Positions 34,561 through 46,000 of a stretch of 64,000 nucleotides of DNA are shown here, piece after piece. How positions within the stretch are numbered: the first letter of the stretch is position 1; each line of letters opens with the position of its first letter. The notes beneath the pieces are model-generated. The model was given only the letters and a program-made list of their open reading frames with translations. It did no database searches and was not told the DNA's origin. Where the stretch lies: assembly GCF_018991925.1 (NCBI RefSeq), contig NW_024736071.1, forward strand, positions 11,608,802-11,672,801, read 5' to 3'. Origin of the DNA: Homarus americanus (lineage: Eukaryota; Arthropoda; Malacostraca; Decapoda; Nephropidae). The translations under genes were made by a program, and so were the position numbers.

Positions 34561-37426
34561 TTTGAACCGTTCCTAATCTGGGCACGAGGGTTCCAATACC
34601 CCGGACATCTGGTAGGCGAGAGGCCACACGACTTTAAACCTTAGGGCGTCATACCTTAAGGAAGGAGATTATATAAAAGCTACATCCGGGTATACGTCCT
34701 GGGCCCAGCTTGGAGCCACTGGTGACATACCCTATTGAGCGGCGGCCGATACAGTTAACGAGCAACACCCATGCTTATTAGTACCCGCCTGTCATTCCTC
34801 TACTGAAAGTTATGACTACACCTTGCTGAGGACTTGTTCCAGCAGCAGCATCACGGTACTACCGTCTCCCTATGCTGATGGAGGCGCCCCTCGGAACTCC
34901 AGAGTGACTTAACGGGGTCTTTGGCTCATGCCACACTCAATAAGAGGACCGCTCGGGGCACCCGCGCCAGTCCACGCCTTATACGCTGCCACCATCGGGG
35001 AAACCTGGTGCTGGAAGCCTACCACTTGTCTCCCCAGCTTCCTCCGTGATGTATGATGATGTTATCATCATATATGAAGTTAGAGGTAGTAGGGTCGAGG
35101 GTGGTAGGGTGTGCGTGGGGAGCGGGTGCGGGCTGCACCAGCAGCAGGTAGAGGACTCAAGGTCTTGAGCAAAAGCAAAGGAGGAAAGAGCGTGGTGGGG
35201 TGGGCAGGCGCACCACAAAAAGGGTCCCCCGCTGCCAACTAGTTCTCATGGCCAGGTGGGGGATGAAATTAGTATTTAAATCGGAGGGAACAAGTGGTAA
35301 CGGTCGGAGAGGCAGGCACACGGTAGGGCCAAACAATAGCTGCTTCCCACCACTGGGTAACGTTTTCACCCGCTCTGCAACCCTGCAACCTCTGGTTAGA
35401 GGGGAGGGGAGAAGGAAGGAGAGATAGGAGGGAGGGAAAGTAGAAGGTGAGAGGTTTTTATCTTGGTCCACTTGTTTATTGGGACTGAGAGTCCGGGGAG
35501 AACCCCTTGTGTTGCGTAACCAAGCTCCCGCCAAGGCCACCACATAAATATATGATGAGATGAGACAAATTGTCACCAGATTGACGTGTAGGGAGGTGCC
35601 CAGCCTGGTCTTTGTTTGTTGGAGAGGTGTCCAACCTGGTCTGTGTATGTTGGGGAGGTACTCAGCCTGGTAACGTCGTGGGTCGTCGAATAATACAGTT
35701 GTCATTTTAGTTTCAGTGACCTACAGTATAGTGAGAGCAGCAACTGTGGGCCCGCGGGTGTACTTCCAGACACCAAGGTAACTGTACGACACCTTCAGTG
35801 TCTTTATCACTTTCGTATAACGTAAACAATATAAAGGTTTGTAAATAAAGTAGATCACTATTATGTTACAGCACTCATTTTATACGTTATGAATCATTTA
35901 ACGTAAAACACATGATTAAATAAACCACGAAATGAGATTCTTTAGAAACGATTCTGTCTGAGTTCGAAAGGGGGCCTCCCATGACCAGGGAGGCTATGTG
36001 ACACCTTCCAGTTAGCGGAGGCTAAGGTGGCACAGGTCAGAGGTTAAAGGTCAGGTGACAACTGGCACTGTACCCATGTAACCTTCCTGCTATGGGAGGA
36101 GGGGGGGGGGGTCGGTCGTACGTGGTATTACTACCGTGAAAATTGTGGTAACAATACCTGGGCGGCCCTTTGTAGGCTGTGTATTGTATGTAATATTTCG
36201 ACAAATAAAAAATAACATTGCCAATTCTATTTTTTAACTTTTACTGTGTCATTAAAAACATTATAACATTAAGGCCTTGATTCGTTGATAAGAAATACCG
36301 TTGCCAATGATTATATACCATATCATCACGACAGCACCAACGTATGGATAAACAGCAACATTTATTTGATAACGTTTAAACAAATTTCTTATCATCATCA
36401 GACCTAAAACACAAATTTAAAATACAATAGCATCGGGAAAATTAATGTGACGAATAAAATAAGACAAATAAATCGCGAAGTACATTGAGAGAAAATACGT
36501 TTAACAACAAACCCTTGAGTTATTCATTATTAACCTTTACTCCAATTTAACTACACATAGCAAAAATACAAATGAACAAAAGCTTAGATCCTACGGCTGA
36601 ATATACGAAGATTAGCACATATGTCACAAAGATGAACGTGATAACATTCTAATATGTATTACTAAATCCATGTTATAATCCATATGATACTAGAAGATAT
36701 ATAATAATTCCTTGAGATAAATGTAAAAAAAAAATAGTGCCAATTAGTATGCCTCGGCTTTCACTTGTCAATGTTATTGTTATTCTTCATTTTGTATCTA
36801 ATTTTCTGGCTTAATATACTGTTTCAATATAAATATTAATATCAATAGGAAATATAGACATTACATATAAACACAGACACACGACACGACACGATATTTT
36901 GAATACCAGTTGCAGAAGACGACGTTGTTTTCCTAGTGGTTGTGCATGAGAGTTGAGGCCCCGCCCACCCCTCTCCTCCGCCATGCAGTCATGAATGGGA
37001 GGTGTAGCGTACGGCGCCACTGTTACCACATACACTGAGCTAAGTACCTCCACCCTACACACTTTCCTTATAGAGGGTCTTCATAAGTTTATTACAAACA
37101 TTTCTATACAAATAACAATCATGCTATTTGTAATTAATTATAAATGTATATGAAACTCTCAAGGTACAATGAATGAAAGTAAGAATCAGTAGTTGAATGG
37201 GTGATGGTAACAGTGTGTGGCCTCGGGATGGTGAGGTGAGTGTGTTTACATCCCGGCCACCACGTGCGTTAGGCCTACCGCACACCCGCTGTTTTTGTTT
37301 GTTGTTTGTATTCGTCTGTAGATACCAGCCTAGTGTTTATTCTGTGTTTGTGTTAAATTAGGGAGAGGTCCTGAGTAATTTAAATGATGGAAAGGTTGGT
37401 AACACAAGGTGCGTGTATTAACTAAT
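34561..37426. other. Unique DNA, nothing firmly recognised
   Basis: The left part (to about 35720) is GC-rich with three diverged copies of a GGGGAGGTACTCAGCCTGGT-type unit at 35590-35670. The 182-codon minus frame at 35157-35705 is the longest non-repeat frame after the zinc-finger gene but shows no domain. From 35800 to 36860 the sequence is very AT-rich and featureless. Confidence 0.45.
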
Positions 37427-37455
37427 GCTCACACACACACACACACACACACACA
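37427..37455. repeat. (CA)n microsatellite
   Basis: Short uninterrupted CA run followed by about 300 bases of CT/CCC-rich pyrimidine-biased sequence. Confidence 0.95.
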
Positions 37456-37792
37456 TTACCCTCCATCCCGTCTCCACCCGCCCCTCCACTATACCCTCCC
37501 CTTCTTTCCTTGCCCCTCCTTTCAGGGCAGACCTGCCCATGCCCACACGCGCCCCGCTCCTCACCCGACAGCTGCTGTAAATCCCTGCCAGCTACCTTTC
37601 CCCTCCAAGCCTCCTGGCCCACTCTCACCCCCCCCCTTCCTCTCCTAGCCCACTCTCCCTTTCCAGGCCTATCCTCCCTCCACCTCCCCCCCCTGCATCT
37701 GTCCTCCCCCTCCCTCTTGCCTCAACATCTTCCCACTCCCTCGTCCTACATCACCTGTTTCATGTAATTAGTTGTCTGTTGACAGTTATTAT

Positions 37793-37798
<6 letters not shown>

Positions 37799-37865
<67 letters not shown>

Positions 37866-37866
37866 T
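37799..37866. repeat. (TA)n microsatellite
   Basis: AT alternation with one CATA interruption. Confidence 0.96.
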
Positions 37867-38103
37867 ACAACCACTCACTTTACAACTAAATCTATATACT
37901 TTACATTACAACCACACACAACTACATCCATACACACTCTTTACAACTGCTTGCATTACCACACACAGATTTAGTCTTGGTTGCCCACTTTACGCCTGTC
38001 TGGCCAAGTATTAGCACCAGTCTTCACTCTCTTGTTCTGTATCATCCTCCAGTTTTTCTCTGCCTCCACCGTTCATCTCCACTCATGTTTTTGTGGTGTT
38101 TTG

Positions 38104-38232
38104 TGTCCTGTTGGTATATACGCCACCCCTTGGTATATATATGCTACCCCTTGGTATATATATATACGCCACCTTTGCTATATACGCCACCCCTTGGTAT
38201 ATACGCCACCCTTAGTATATACACCACCACCC
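38104..38232 (+). repeat. Short minisatellite (CGCCACCCCTTGGTATATA)
   Basis: About six units of 18-24 bp with core CGCCACCCCTTGGTATATA. Confidence 0.9.
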
Positions 38233-38350
38233 CTGACTCACTTTGCGTAACCTCCAGTCTCCCAGCCGTTATGGTGGATTTTTTTTTTACATTGACTGGA
38301 AGTTGGTTAGTAGAGTATGCGGGTTCTCTTGTGGTAAATAAAGTGTTATG

Positions 38351-38352
<2 letters not shown>

Positions 38353-38394
<42 letters not shown>
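38353..38394. repeat. (GT)n microsatellite
   Basis: Uninterrupted GT run. Confidence 0.96.
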
Positions 38395-39127
38395 TATAGC
38401 TGTAAAGTTCTTTAAATTGTAGTGTGTAGGGGGGAGGGCGGGGGCAGCCTTTTCCCTTGTTTGATTTACAGTATATATATTTTTTTGTTTCCCATAAAGA
38501 AATTGTTAAAAAATAAGTATTTGATTTATAAGATGTTTATTTTTATATTTCTTAAGTACTATTTATTGAAACTTCTTGACTGAGGTTGACCACTTAAGGA
38601 AGGGTGACACAGGTTCAGTGGTGTGGCAAACATTGGTCTTGTTGAGGAAGTTTTCAAATTGGTGAAGCTTTAAGGCAACGGTGACGACCCACCTCCCTCC
38701 CCCCCACCTCCCTCTCTCCCTCCAGTCGCTACCATCTTGGGTGTGTACCGGCGGCATTCATCTCCTTCTTGCCTCCTTATCCCCCCCCACCCTCCTCCTG
38801 GTCCACACGTCATCGTAGGGGTCGCGTGGCGCCTCACAATCTCTGGGTGCTGAGAGAACCACCGACTCTCCCCTCGAACCAAATTGCCATAAGTCTGCAT
38901 TACTTGTAATTTGGATCCGTGCTAGTCGTTTTGCTTTCCTTGGAGATGATGTTGCTAGTATTACACTTGCAGTTGTTGTTAGTACAGACTGGCCTTTTAA
39001 GTATCTGATGGGTAAAACCGTAATATATTTACACAGGGTTCTGGCCACGTGGGCATACCAGGGTCGTGCCCATGTGACACCTGTCAACCGCCATCACAGG
39101 CGCACGACAGCTGTTTCTCACTCGCAG
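38395..39127. other. Unique upstream flank of the Snail-type gene
   Basis: Unique sequence. A GC-rich segment at 38680-38850 has pyrimidine runs but no supported exon. An E-box CAGCTG lies at about 39107. Confidence 0.4.
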
Positions 39128-39439
39128 CCATTGGCTGCCTCGCGGGGCGGGAAGTAACCTGATTGGCCCATGAGTGTGGAGGGCGGAGAAAGCGTAGCGC
39201 CTGTACTTGCCAGATACTATTAGGCTAGATTAAAGTATCAATTTATTCATAATCATTTATCCTTTGATTTGAAAAGTTGCTTTCTAAAATGACCAATATT
39301 GTTTAGAATTTACGTTTTAAGTACTAAATTGATACAGAAATATGTTCTTACTAACTAGTATCCATATGAATTCATTCTTTGGCAGCAAGTTCTTACGAGG
39401 CACGAGCGGTGAAGCCCCGCCTTCCACACCTGATTGGCC
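39128..39439. promoter_or_regulatory. Proximal promoter with inverted CCAAT boxes and a GC box
   Basis: ATTGG (inverted CCAAT) lies at 39130-39134, 39162-39166 and 39433-39437. The 11-mer CCTGATTGGCC is repeated exactly at 39158-39168 and 39429-39439. A CGGGGCGGG GC-box-like sequence lies at about 39142-39150. All are upstream of the TATA box in the correct region for a core promoter. The factors that bind are inferred from consensus only. Confidence 0.5.
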
Positions 39440-39476
39440 GACGGCACGCTCCATCTGCACCTGCTTCCCTCGACGG

Positions 39477-39483
39477 TATATAA
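39477..39483 (+). promoter_or_regulatory. TATA box of the Snail-type gene
   Basis: TATATAA, 92 bases upstream of the translation start. An ACAG-type initiator context with A at 39508 lies 31 bases downstream, the normal spacing; AACAGTT at 39510 is an alternative. This implies a 5' leader of about 65-70 bases. Confidence 0.7.
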
Positions 39484-39575
39484 GGCATCGCACGCGTCGC
39501 GCAAAACAGAACAGTTAGACCTGCACTAGAGTCAACTACACACCTCGTGCTTGATAGTGAGTTGTGAGAGAAACC

Positions 39576-40631
39576 ATGCCAAGCTCATTCATGGTTAAGC
39601 GCAACTATGCGCATTGCCCGCTCAAGAAACGGCCTTTGGCCCTATACAACGAACCAGCCACGTCTCCCCCGGAGCAGGATCAACCCGAGGATCTTAGTGT
39701 GAAACGGCCCCGCCTGGAGTCTCCTGCAGAAGCGTCCACAGTGTGCCCACCTGCCACAGCCCCTCTGTGGCCTTCCTCCCCCTCCCTACCCACCACCGCA
39801 GTGCCCACAGTGCTCCACACAGTGCCTCGCCACACACCTTCGTCACCCCCTGCAGCTCGTGTGGCCGAGAGTCTACCCTCTTTGGCCGAGTACTACCTCC
39901 AGCTCTTCAAGTCTACCTCGGACGTTGTGGAGCCCCGGCGGGTGGAGACTCGGCCCTCTCTGCCCCAGTGGACGACGCCCTACCTGCCGCCCTCACCCCA
40001 GGCCTCGCCTGTTACCTCAGAACATCTGGCAGTCAGTCCTGTGCCATTCCACTGCTATCCAGACACCTCCGCCCTCATCTCCCCTGTCTCCACCTGCTCT
40101 TCCACCGCCTCAGAGTCCGAAGACGACGTGGGAGTTCCCAGGCAGCGACGAGAGGCACGTTACTCCTGCAGTGACTGTAGCAAGTCGTACTCCACGTACT
40201 CTGGGCTGAGCAAGCACAAGCAGTTCCACTGTGCAGCTCTGGGCGCCAAGTCGTTCGCGTGCAAACACTGCGACAAAGTGTACACAAGTCTGGGTGCCCT
40301 CAAGATGCACATCCGCACCCACACATTGCCTTGCAAGTGTCAGCTCTGTGGCAAGGCCTTCTCGCGGCCCTGGCTGCTGCAGGGCCACATCAGGACCCAC
40401 ACCGGTGAGAAGCCTTTCCAGTGTTCGCAATGTGACCGCTGCTTCGCTGACCGCAGCAACCTGCGGGCACACCTCCAGACTCACGCTGATGTCAAGAAGT
40501 ACGCGTGTGTCACCTGCCATAAGACCTTCTCCAGGATGTCCCTCCTTAACAAGCATACCGAGGCCGCCTGCCCCGCCAGACCCCACCATCAGGAACAGCC
40601 CCAGGAACAGCCCCCAGAGGCCGACCAGTAG
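39576..40631 (+). CDS. Snail-family zinc-finger transcriptional repressor
   Basis: Encodes a 351-residue nuclear DNA-binding repressor that would recognise CAGGTG-type E-boxes. Visible in order: SNAG motif MPSSFMVKR (1-9), an arthropod Snail NT box [11 protein letters not shown] (10-20), CtBP-binding motif PEDLSVK (37-43), a Pro/Ser-rich linker with an acidic patch (180-184), then five zinc fingers: C198/C201/H214/H218, C229/C232/H245/H249, C255/C258/H271/H275, C283/C286/H299/H303, and C2HC finger C311/C314/H327/C332. TGEKP joins fingers 3 and 4. [14 protein letters not shown] and [20 protein letters not shown] are Snail/Escargot/Worniu type rather than Scratch. The start is the ATG at 39576 (ACCATGC context, directly encoding SNAG); an upstream in-frame GTG at 39564 is not a eukaryotic start. 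No intron interrupts the frame. The family is known for roles in mesoderm, neuroblast and cell-movement programmes. Which paralogue this is cannot be decided without a tree. Confidence 0.97.
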   Translation: MPSSFMVKRNYAHCPLKKRPLALYNEPATSPPEQDQPEDLSVKRPRLESPAEASTVCPPATAPLWPSSPSLPTTAVPTVLHTVPRHTPSSPPAARVAESLPSLAEYYLQLFKSTSDVVEPRRVETRPSLPQWTTPYLPPSPQASPVTSEHLAVSPVPFHCYPDTSALISPVSTCSSTASESEDDVGVPRQRREARYSCSDCSKSYSTYSGLSKHKQFHCAALGAKSFACKHCDKVYTSLGALKMHIRTHTLPCKCQLCGKAFSRPWLLQGHIRTHTGEKPFQCSQCDRCFADRSNLRAHLQTHADVKKYACVTCHKTFSRMSLLNKHTEAACPARPHHQEQPQEQPPEADQ

Positions 40632-40850
40632 CAGCTGTCACCTTCCTCCCCCAGATTCTCTTGAAGTTGCCCCGCGGCGCGGGGCGGCCTAGTCCCCAGC
40701 TAGTCAGCGTGCTCACCACCCTGTTGTGTTCCTATGATGGTCACTAGTCTAGATAATAAGCCATATTCGTCCCTCGGGACCACCAAGCCAAAGAGATTAT
40801 GTATTACTACTACTTTTTATACTGTAATAAAATATATTTGAATTTAATCC
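40632..40850 (+). other. Probable 3' UTR of the Snail-type gene
   Basis: About 195 bases from the stop codon to the polyA signal, GC-rich at first and then AT-rich. No other frame is supported. Confidence 0.6.
40826..40831 (+). terminator. Polyadenylation signal AATAAA
   Basis: Canonical hexamer about 195 bases after the stop codon, followed by a T/G-containing stretch (CACTTGTATCACTGTATC). It fits as the 3' end of the Snail-type transcript. Confidence 0.7.
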
Positions 40851-41788
40851 ACTTGTATCACTGTATCCCCAAACACATTATGTACCTTGATGATTACTGA
40901 AGCAGAACAAAGTAAACAATGTTAACAAACACTGAAGGTTACAAACTTGTACAGTCAATGATGAGAAGTCTGCAGCAAACTTAGAGATCAATGAGACATG
41001 AACTTAGAAATGAATGAACATTTATTGAATATGAATAAGTTTAAGCACATAACAATTCTATTTAGAAAGGACATATAAACAACTATGATAAAAACATTGA
41101 AAGCTGATGTAAATAAGCTAAAGAAAATCACTTTCTTTAGTAAAACAAAACCATCACTAACAAAAGACAACAAAGAAGAATAATAAACGCAACATCTGAT
41201 GAACACTGGTATGAGTGTGTCAATGTTGAACACTGAACATCCTTATAGCCTATATACTATAATTAATAATATCAAGACTGATTAATTATTAAAGAAACTG
41301 TCACTGTTGAGAGGTAAACAATCAGGTGCTACACTGACTCAACCAACACAACATGTACGCTCACACATGCATGCATAACACACACGTTATTAACATGGGT
41401 CGTATATTAAGATATTTTCTACGATGATACAGATAAGTAACACAATTTGACAACACAGTACGTGGTAGTATACAGACGAGAGAATGTAAAAAAAAAATAA
41501 TGAAAATGAAAGAGTACACTTACCGATGTTTGTACTTTAAAGAGTAGTAATTGGCAGGAGGGGGGGGGAGTACCTGACCCAAGCTGACCTGACAAACCCA
41601 TCAGTTGCTCCTCAGAGGTCAGGTCAACCTTCCCTCTTCCCAGTTTCACCTAATATTGACCTTTTTGTGTGTTTATAAACTCTAGATGAATATTATAAAA
41701 AAAAGGTTTATTGTAGTAGTTTCTCTTTAGTAATCTGATACAAGTTAAATATATTTGTGTATAGAGTAGAGCAAATTATTAGCCTGTA
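40851..41788. other. AT-rich unique downstream flank
   Basis: Unique sequence without supported genes. A short A-run and a G-run occur near 41490 and 41560. Confidence 0.5.
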
Positions 41789-42585
41789 TAGTAGGTGCAG
41801 GTGGTGATGGTAGGTGGAGGTGGTGATGGTAGGTGGAGGTGGTGATGGTAGGTGGAGGTGGTGATGGTGTGATGCAGGTGGTGATGGTAGGTGCAGGTGT
41901 GATGAGTAGGTGACAGGTGGTGATGGTGGTGCAGGAGGTGGTGGTGAGTGGAGGTGGGTGATGGTGGGTGGGTGGTGATGGGTAGGTGCAGGTGGTGATG
42001 GTAGGTGGAGGTGGTGATGGTGTAGGTGCAGGTGGTGATGGTAGGTGCAGGTGGGTGATGGGTGGGGTGCAGGTGGTGATGGCCGGTGGAGTGGGTAGGT
42101 GATGGGGTGCGGGTGGTGATGGGGTGGTGGTGATAGGTGCAGGTGGTAATGGTAGGTGCAGGTGGTGATAGTAGGTGGAGGTGGTGATGATAGGTGCAGG
42201 TGGTGATGGTAGGTGGAGGTGGTAATGGTAGGTGGAGGTATTGTTGGTAGGTGGTGGTGATAGGTGCAGGTAGCAATGGTAGGTGGAGGTGGCGATGATA
42301 GGTGCAGGTGGTGGTGATAGGTGCAGGTGGTAATGGTAGGTGGAAGTATTGTTGGTAGGTGGTGGTGATAGGTGCAGGTAGCAATGGTAGGTGGAGGTAT
42401 TTGGTAGGTGGTGATGGGTGCAGGTAGCAATGGTAGGTGGAGGTGGCGATGATAGGTGCAGGTGGTGGTGATAGGTGCAGGTGGTAATGGTAGGTGGAAG
42501 TATTGTTGGTAGGTGGTGGTGATAGGTGCAGGTAGCAATGGTAGGTGGAGGTGGCGATGGTAGATGCAGTTGGTGATGGTAGACA
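41789..42585 (+). repeat. 18/36-bp minisatellite (GGTGCAGGTGGTGATGGTA)
   Basis: About 44 half-units alternating GGTGCAGGTGGTGATGGTA with GGTGGAGGTGGTGATGGTA, plus ATTGTTGGTAGGTGGTGGTGATA inserts that recur at about 42240, 42352 and 42510. Roughly half the units contain CAGGTG. The minus strand stays open in three frames (201-314 codons of Pro/Thr/His), which are repeat translations. Confidence 0.93.
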
Positions 42586-43045
42586 ACACCTCGGTGAGTA
42601 TTGTCGTCGTAGGTCAGTTTACCATCAGTATCGCCGCCCAATTTAGTACTGAACTGCATCCCAGCAAGTGGATGAAGGTCTGGACACAAAGGCAGGTGTG
42701 GAGCTGGTGTGCAAGACTCTCCGAATTATATATCAATCGTGTGTCAACCGATATATACAACCTCCTACAGCTACACATACAGATGGGTGTGTGTAGGTTT
42801 TATGTGTGTGTATCTGTGTGTGTGTGTTAAGTATTCACCTGGCAAACCCTTTGTAGAAGTGCGTGTACGTGTGCACATGGGTGTGTGAGTCCTTCCTTCC
42901 ACTGGCTGTCATAAGAAGGAAGTACACACAAATTAGGGTTGCATTTTCCGGTATTGGCGAGACATATGAGTGTCGATGGGGCCGGGGACAGCTATTTAAG
43001 GATTATAAAGGCGGGGCACTTCATGGTCCTGACCCAGCCACCACC
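42586..43045. other. Unique DNA between arrays
   Basis: Unique sequence, with a short GTGTGTG patch at 42805-42830. No feature is supported. Confidence 0.5.
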
Positions 43046-46000
43046 ACACTCATGCTGCCTCACACTTCCTCACACAGCCCCACACTGCTTCACACAGTCC
43101 ACACTGCCTCACATAGTCCTCACACTGCTTCACACAGTCCACACTGCCTCACATAGTCCTCACACTGCTTCACACAGTCCTCACACTGCCCTCACACCGC
43201 TTCACAGAGTCCACACTGCCTCACATAGTCCTCACACTGCTTCACACAGTCCTCATACTGCCTCATATTTCTCATACTGCCCTCACATAGTCCTCACACT
43301 ATACTCACAGTCCTCACACAGTCCTCACACACCCCTCACACACTCCTCGCACTGCTTCACACAGTCCTCACATTGCCTCACACACTCCTTGCACTGCTTC
43401 ACACAGTCCTCACATTGCCTCACACAGTCCTCCACCTGCCCTCACACAGTCCTCACACTGCCTAACACAGCCCTCACACTGCCTCACAAAGTTCTCACAC
43501 TGCCTCACACGGTCTTCACAGTCCTCACACTGCCCCACACAATCCTCACACTGCGTCCAACATACCCTTATGCTGCGTTATAATTCCTCACACAGTGCTC
43601 ACACTGCCTCACAGTGCTCACACTGCCTCGCACAGTGCTCACACTGCCTCACACAGTGCTCACACTGCCTCACACAGTGCTCACACTGGTCCACACAGCC
43701 CTCATACTGCCTCACACTGTCTCACACAGTTCTCATACTGCATCACACACTCCTCACACTGTTTCACAACCCTCACACTGCCTCACATAGTCCTCATACT
43801 GCATCACACACTCCTCACATTACTTCACAAATCCCTCACATTGCCTCACACAGTCCTCATACTGCATCAAACACTCCTCACACTGCTTCACACAACCCTC
43901 ACACTGCCTCACACAATCCTCATACTGCATCACACACACACTCCTCCACACAGACCTCACACTCCCCACACTGCCTCACACACTCCTCACACTGCCTCCC
44001 ACACTCCTCACACAGCCTCACACATCCCTCACACAGCCTCCACACACACACACTCCTCCACACAGCCTCACACACTCCTCATCCCTCCACACTGTCCCAC
44101 ACAGACCTCCCACACACCTCCTCACACTGTCTCACACACACTCCTCACCTGCCTCACACAGACCTCACACACACTCCTCACACATCCCCCCACACTGCCC
44201 CACACTGCCCACACAGACCTCACCTCCTCACACTGCCTCACACCTCCTCACATCCCTCACACACACTCCCACACACACTCCTCATACTGCCTCACTGACT
44301 CACACAGACCTCACACACTCCTCCACACATCCCTCACACAGCCTCACACACACTCCTCACACTGCCTCACACAGCCTCACACTGCCTCACACATCCCTCA
44401 CACAGCCTCACACACTCCTCATCCCTCACACAGCCTCACACACTCCTCACACAGACCACTCCTCACACTGCCTCACACTCCTCCACACTGCCTCACACAG
44501 CCTCCACACATCCCTCCACAGCCTCACACTGCCTACATCCCTCCCACACAGCCTCACACTGCCTCACACAGCCTCACACTGCCTCACACACACACTCCTC
44601 ACACAGCCTCCCACTGCCTCACACAGCCTCACACTGCCTCACACACACCTCCCACACAGACCTCACACAGCCCTCACACAACCTCACACACACACTCCTC
44701 ACCTCCTCACACTCCTCACACTGCCTCACACACTCCTCACACTGCCTCACACAGCCCCCAGCCTCACACAGCCTCTGCCTCACACAGCCTCCTCACCTCA
44801 CATCCTCTCACACAGCCTCACACTTCTCCACACATCCCTCACACAGCCTCACACACACACACACTCCTCCACACTGCCTCACACACACTCCTCACATCCC
44901 TCACACTGCCCCACCAGACCTCACACTCTTCACACTGCCTCATACTGCCTCACACACTCCTCACACAGCCTCACACTGCCTCACACTGCCCCACACAGAC
45001 GTCACACTCACCTCACATCCCTCACACTGCCTCACACACTCCTCCACACAGCCACACATCCCTCACACTGCCCCACACATCCCTCCACTGCCTCACACAC
45101 TCCTCACACAGCCTCCACACATCCCTCCACACTGCCTCACACATCCCTCACACTGCCTCACACATCCCTCCTGCCTCACATCCCTCCACACAGCCTCACA
45201 TCCCTCACACTGCCTCACATCCCTCATACTGCCTCACACACACTCCTCACACAGCCTCACACATCCCTCACACCTGCCCCACATCCCCTCCAATGCCTCA
45301 CACCTCCCTCACACAGCCTCACATCCCTCCACCTGCCCCACATCCCTCACACTGCCTCACCTCCCTCCACACAGCCTCACACATCCCTCATACTGCCTCA
45401 CACATCCCTCACACAGCTCACACATCCCTCACACTGCCCACACATCCCTCCACACTGCCTCACACACTCCTCCACACAGCCTCACACATCCCTCACACTG
45501 CCCTACACATCCCTCACACTGCCTCACACATCCCTCACACAGCCTCACACATCCCTCACACTGCCTCCTGCCCCACAGACCTCATACTCCCACACATCCC
45601 TCACACTGCCTCACACATCCCTCATACTGCCTCAAACACTCCTCACACAGCCTCACATCCCTCCCTGCCCCATCCCTCACACTGCCTCACATACTCCCTC
45701 TCACAGCCTCACACATCCCTCACACAGCCTCACACATCCCTCACACAGCCCTCACACATCCCTCACACTGCCCCACACATCCCTCACACAGCCTCACACA
45801 TCCCTCACACTGCCTCACACATCCCTCACACCCTCACACACTCCTCACACTGCCTCATCCCTCCTGCCCCACATCCCTCACACTGCCCCAGACATCCCTC
45901 ACACAGCCTCACACATCCCTCCCACACTGCCCACACATCCCTCACACAGCCTCCACACATCCCTCCACACTGCCTCACACATCCCTCACACTGCCTCACA

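Noticed and set aside
35157..35705. 182-codon minus-strand non-repeat frame
   Set aside because: No domain, composition shifts along its length, no splice or promoter support. Length alone is expected occasionally in GC-richer unique DNA.
39564..39575. GTG start four codons upstream of the Snail-type ATG
   Set aside because: Eukaryotic genes start at ATG, and the ATG at 39576 places the SNAG motif at the extreme N-terminus where it must be.
40110..40589. 159-codon minus-strand frame inside the zinc-finger gene
   Set aside because: Shadow of the GC-rich coding strand with no recognisable domain.
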